The notes under the pieces are model-generated. The model did no database searches. It was not told where the DNA came from and worked only from the letters and a program-made list of their open reading frames with translations. From Rickettsiales bacterium (GTDB taxonomy: Bacteria > Pseudomonadota > Alphaproteobacteria > Rickettsiales > Rickettsiaceae): 9,304 nucleotides of DNA. Shown here in pieces: positions 7,454 through 9,304 of this stretch (position 1 is its first letter; each line of letters begins with the position of its first letter). A program made the position numbers and the translations under genes. The DNA lies in contig CANNRM010000012.1 in NCBI GenBank assembly GCA_947508155.1, positions 1-9,304 of the forward strand, written 5' to 3'.

Positions 7454-7570
7454 GTCATTGCGAGGAACGAAGTGACGTGGCAATCTCCCTTCTACTATAA
7501 ACGTCATGACTTACAGCAAGCGTAACTTTAAAAAATGAGATTGCCACGTCACTTCGTTCCTCGCAATGAC
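7454..7570. repeat. palindromic MITE/REP-like element, copy 2 (perfect 34-bp arms)
   Basis: The arms 7454-7487 and 7537-7570 are perfectly complementary over 34 bp. They start GTCATTGCGAGGAACGAAG and continue to GGCAATCTC, with a 49-nt loop. It lies 16 nt after hslU and is the best preserved of the three copies. No transposase and no convincing target-site duplication are visible. A long hairpin could form in the hslVU mRNA, but the T-tract of an intrinsic terminator is lacking. Confidence 0.92.
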
Positions 7571-7676
7571 TCTAAACCACTATCTATTCATAATAAAACC
7601 ACCACTCACCCGAAATATTTCAATTCTCACTTGCAAAAATATTTAAAGTCTCCAGAATAACAATATAACTTAATTT

Positions 7677-7681
7677 GGGAG
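7677..7681 (+). promoter_or_regulatory. ribosome binding site deciding the start of the 267-aa gene
   Basis: GGGAG sits 5 nt before the ATG at 7687. It overlaps the in-frame TTG at 7675, so that TTG start would consume the Shine-Dalgarno and is unlikely. A TATAAC at 7664-7669, with TTTAAA 16 nt further upstream, is a possible but weak promoter. Confidence 0.65.
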
Positions 7682-7686
7682 ATTTT

Positions 7687-8490
7687 ATGGATCCAGCCAC
7701 AATTGGAGCAATAGCTGCAGGCGTTAGTGGTGCCATTACAGGCATAGCAGGAGCAGCGGTTGCTATTTACAGAACACAAAAAAACTCCGTCACACAAAAA
7801 ACAAATGAACAAGCACAAGATGCCGTACGAGTTGATAATCATGGAAGCAAAGTTGTGAGTATATTATGGGGCTGTTTTAGTTATTCAAGCGACCCTGATT
7901 CCACTATCACACTCAACGAAGCAGACCAATCTGGATCTAATGTTGATGCCGTAAGATTAGTGAGAGGGTATAATGCTCCACCACCAATAACACAACAGCC
8001 TGGTGCAGCATCAGTCCCAGGTTTAGCTAATCCAGCAATACCCTTGGTAGCTGGACAACCCGCACCTCAACAACCACAACCAGACATACCGCTTGGAGAT
8101 GTTAATGTTGCCGCATTACCACAATTGGCTGATAACAAGAATCATTGTAAAATAGCTAGGGCCACATCCGGCACAGATGGATCTTGGACACTTGAAGGCC
8201 TAGAAATCGTGACAGTACCTGAAAAATCTGGCGGAGCAAAAGATACTCATTATTGCCAAGAAATCACTGCTAGCACTATGCCTGCAATTGAAGCAATGGT
8301 AAAATCAGTAGTTAAACAAGTTCAAACGATTGCTACTAAGTCGAAAGTTGTGGTAGTGCAACGTACAACACCGGAACAACCGCATAATGATAACCCTGAT
8401 CATCACGAACCTTCTCCTTCTGAAAGCACACCATTAATGGGATCTTCTGTAACGCCTAATATCATATTACCAGAGCATACAGAGGCTTAG
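7687..8490 (+). CDS. hypothetical protein with N-terminal membrane segment and proline-rich linker
   Basis: I do not recognise this 267-aa protein. It opens with a Gly/Ala-rich hydrophobic helix (about residues 4-28, TIGAIAAGVSGAITGIAG), then a basic stop YRTQK, consistent with a single membrane segment or uncleaved anchor. Next comes a polar region with a Cys-containing ILWGCFSYSS, then a Pro/Gln-rich linker (about 95-135, NAPPPITQQPG and QPAPQQPQPDIPLG). A compact stretch follows (about 140-220, with CKIARATSGTDGSWTLEGLEIV and a second Cys pair region). The tail is low-complexity, rich in Pro, His, Ser and acidic residues (DNPDHHEPSPSESTPL). This layout suits an anchored surface or envelope protein, or a secreted effector; both are guesses. 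It stands alone between two palindromic elements, next to the tlc gene. Start chosen on the GGGAG site. Confidence 0.75.
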   Translation: MDPATIGAIAAGVSGAITGIAGAAVAIYRTQKNSVTQKTNEQAQDAVRVDNHGSKVVSILWGCFSYSSDPDSTITLNEADQSGSNVDAVRLVRGYNAPPPITQQPGAASVPGLANPAIPLVAGQPAPQQPQPDIPLGDVNVAALPQLADNKNHCKIARATSGTDGSWTLEGLEIVTVPEKSGGAKDTHYCQEITASTMPAIEAMVKSVVKQVQTIATKSKVVVVQRTTPEQPHNDNPDHHEPSPSESTPLMGSSVTPNIILPEHTEA

Positions 8491-8533
8491 CTTATTTCGT
8501 CATCCTTAAGTTTTGGAACGGTTGCCCAATGGC

Positions 8534-8655
8534 GTCATTGCGAGGAGCGCAGCGACGTGGCAATCTCTCTTCTTCTATAAACCATAAAACAAGTCACAAT
8601 CTTTTATAGCAGAAGTGAGATTGCCACATCGGGCCAAAGCCCTCTTCACAATGAC
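8534..8655. repeat. palindromic MITE/REP-like element, copy 3 (degenerate right arm)
   Basis: The left arm starts GTCATTGCGAGGAGCGCAGC (8534 on) and continues through GACGTGGCAATCTC to CTTCTTCTATAA. The right arm (about 8604-8655) pairs with it imperfectly: GAGATTGCCACATC is kept, but the next bases (GGGCCAAAGCCCTCTTCA) have changed and themselves contain a small GGGC/GCCC inverted repeat. It lies 43 bp after the stop of the proline-rich gene and 9 bp before the stop of the convergent tlc gene, so it fills the space between two convergent 3' ends, as copy 1 does. Confidence 0.85.
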
Positions 8656-8664
8656 GGATACACA

Positions 8665-9304
8665 CTAATTTCCAACCTTCTTGGTCGCCTTCGCATATTC
8701 CTTGCTAAGCTCCCTCACCGCCCAAATCCATATAATACATACCACAGCGAAGATGCCCATCAAATATATCGAAATCGAATGCAATGTTGCGCTTGGCATA
8801 ATAATAAACACAAATGACTGCAGGAACGCACTGAAGGACTTGCCAATCTTGCTTCCCATCACATCCACCGCTGCCTTACCCTTCGTTTTGAGCTCGTCAT
8901 TCAGCGGCACATATGCCATCTCCTTGGTGGAATCAAACACTGTATATTTACTCGATTTACTCAGCACATTTTGAATTGCACCCATCATTATAGCAAGAGA
9001 CATAGGATCCGTCATAGCAATGCCCAACATTCCTACTATATCGAAATTCGAAACACCAAAAAAGCCCATACCAGTTACAAAAACCATAATTGGAGTAATA
9101 ATTGCCGCTGCATACCACCCTAAAAAGCGTACAATGTTCGAACCAATGAGTACAAAAGTAACAGTAAATATCCCAGTATAACTTAAATACCCCCCAACAA
9201 AGGCACGATATTCATGCTCCGTTGGATACATCAGCGCAGCCTTAGCTTTCCACGGGCCTTCGGCAAGGTTAATCGCTACTCCATACGTAATCAGCAATAT
9301 AGCT
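8665..9304 (-). CDS. tlc: ADP/ATP translocase, Tlc/NTT family (5' end cut by window edge)
   Basis: The last 212 codons of a non-mitochondrial nucleotide transporter are visible, ending in TAG at 8667-8665; the family is about 500 aa with roughly 12 membrane helices. Recognisable family sequences are YGVAINLAEGPWK at the start of the visible part, SSKYTVFDSTKEMAYVPL, and ELKTKGKAAVDVMGSKIGKS. About five hydrophobic helices are seen, then a basic cytosolic tail (KEYAKATKKVGN). These carriers sit in the bacterial inner membrane and exchange host ATP for bacterial ADP, or import other nucleotides in some paralogues. Which substrate this one carries cannot be told from the half present. The frame is open to the window edge, so an apparent start at 9297 (a TTG) is only an internal Leu codon. 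Confidence 0.94.
   Translation of the reverse strand, partial: AILLITYGVAINLAEGPWKAKAALMYPTEHEYRAFVGGYLSYTGIFTVTFVLIGSNIVRFLGWYAAAIITPIMVFVTGMGFFGVSNFDIVGMLGIAMTDPMSLAIMMGAIQNVLSKSSKYTVFDSTKEMAYVPLNDELKTKGKAAVDVMGSKIGKSFSAFLQSFVFIIMPSATLHSISIYLMGIFAVVCIIWIWAVRELSKEYAKATKKVGN

Noticed and set aside
7454..7570. Classical Rho-independent terminator after hslU
   Set aside because: The stem is long and perfect but the loop is 49 nt and no T-run follows either arm; a structured 3' end is possible, a standard terminator is not supported.
7449..7575. TA target-site duplication around copy 2 (TAGC before, TCTA after the arms)
   Set aside because: Copies 1 and 3 show no equivalent TA at the same offset, so the symmetry is probably chance.
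7573..7590. CTATTCAT near copy 2 as a remnant of the GTAACTATTCA outer arm
   Set aside because: An 8-base match in AT-rich DNA is expected by chance, and the rest of the arm is absent.
3544..8655. The three repeats as a CRISPR-like array
   Set aside because: The copies are kilobases apart, are internally palindromic over more than 110 bp, and have no regular spacers or cas genes.

Overview
This window looks like a chromosomal segment of an obligately intracellular alphaproteobacterium, most likely Rickettsiales or a close relative. Three observations support that. A non-mitochondrial ADP/ATP translocase (Tlc/NTT family) lies at the right edge, and this carrier is typical of energy-parasitic intracellular bacteria. 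HslV carries a short N-terminal extension ahead of its catalytic Thr, which I recall as usual in alphaproteobacteria. The DNA is AT-rich by eye and contains palindromic intergenic repeats of a type I recall from Rickettsiales. I cannot name the species.

Layout, left to right: (1) A leftward pair: an 88-aa protein of unknown function overlaps, by 8 bp, a fold-type II PLP enzyme (threonine/serine dehydratase or serine racemase type) that runs off the left edge. (2) A rightward gene for the ATP-dependent protease Lon, divergent from that pair. (3) A 210-bp imperfect palindrome whose outer arms carry the stop codons of both lon and the convergent gene that follows. (4) A leftward gene for a polytopic membrane protein with a charged helical tail, which looks like a stand-alone sensor module. 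(5) A rightward short-chain dehydrogenase. (6) The hslV-hslU operon, encoding a second ATP-dependent protease. (7) A second palindrome. (8) A rightward gene for a proline-rich, single-membrane-segment protein I do not recognise. (9) A third palindrome. (10) The leftward tlc gene, cut by the right edge.

Functional theme: two complete ATP-dependent proteolysis systems (Lon and HslUV) sit within about 6 kb. Both are preceded by the same promoter-like pattern, CTTGAATTT-N15-TATAT, with identical geometry. This resembles an alphaproteobacterial heat-shock (RpoH) promoter and suggests common induction.

The main non-coding theme is a family of 114-122 bp inverted repeats beginning GTCATTGCGAGGA and ending in its complement. 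There are three copies, each directly downstream of a gene's stop codon. They look like MITE/REP-type elements that may fold in mRNA 3' ends. No rRNA, tRNA, CRISPR array or transposase gene was seen. No gene-free stretch exceeds 300 bases.
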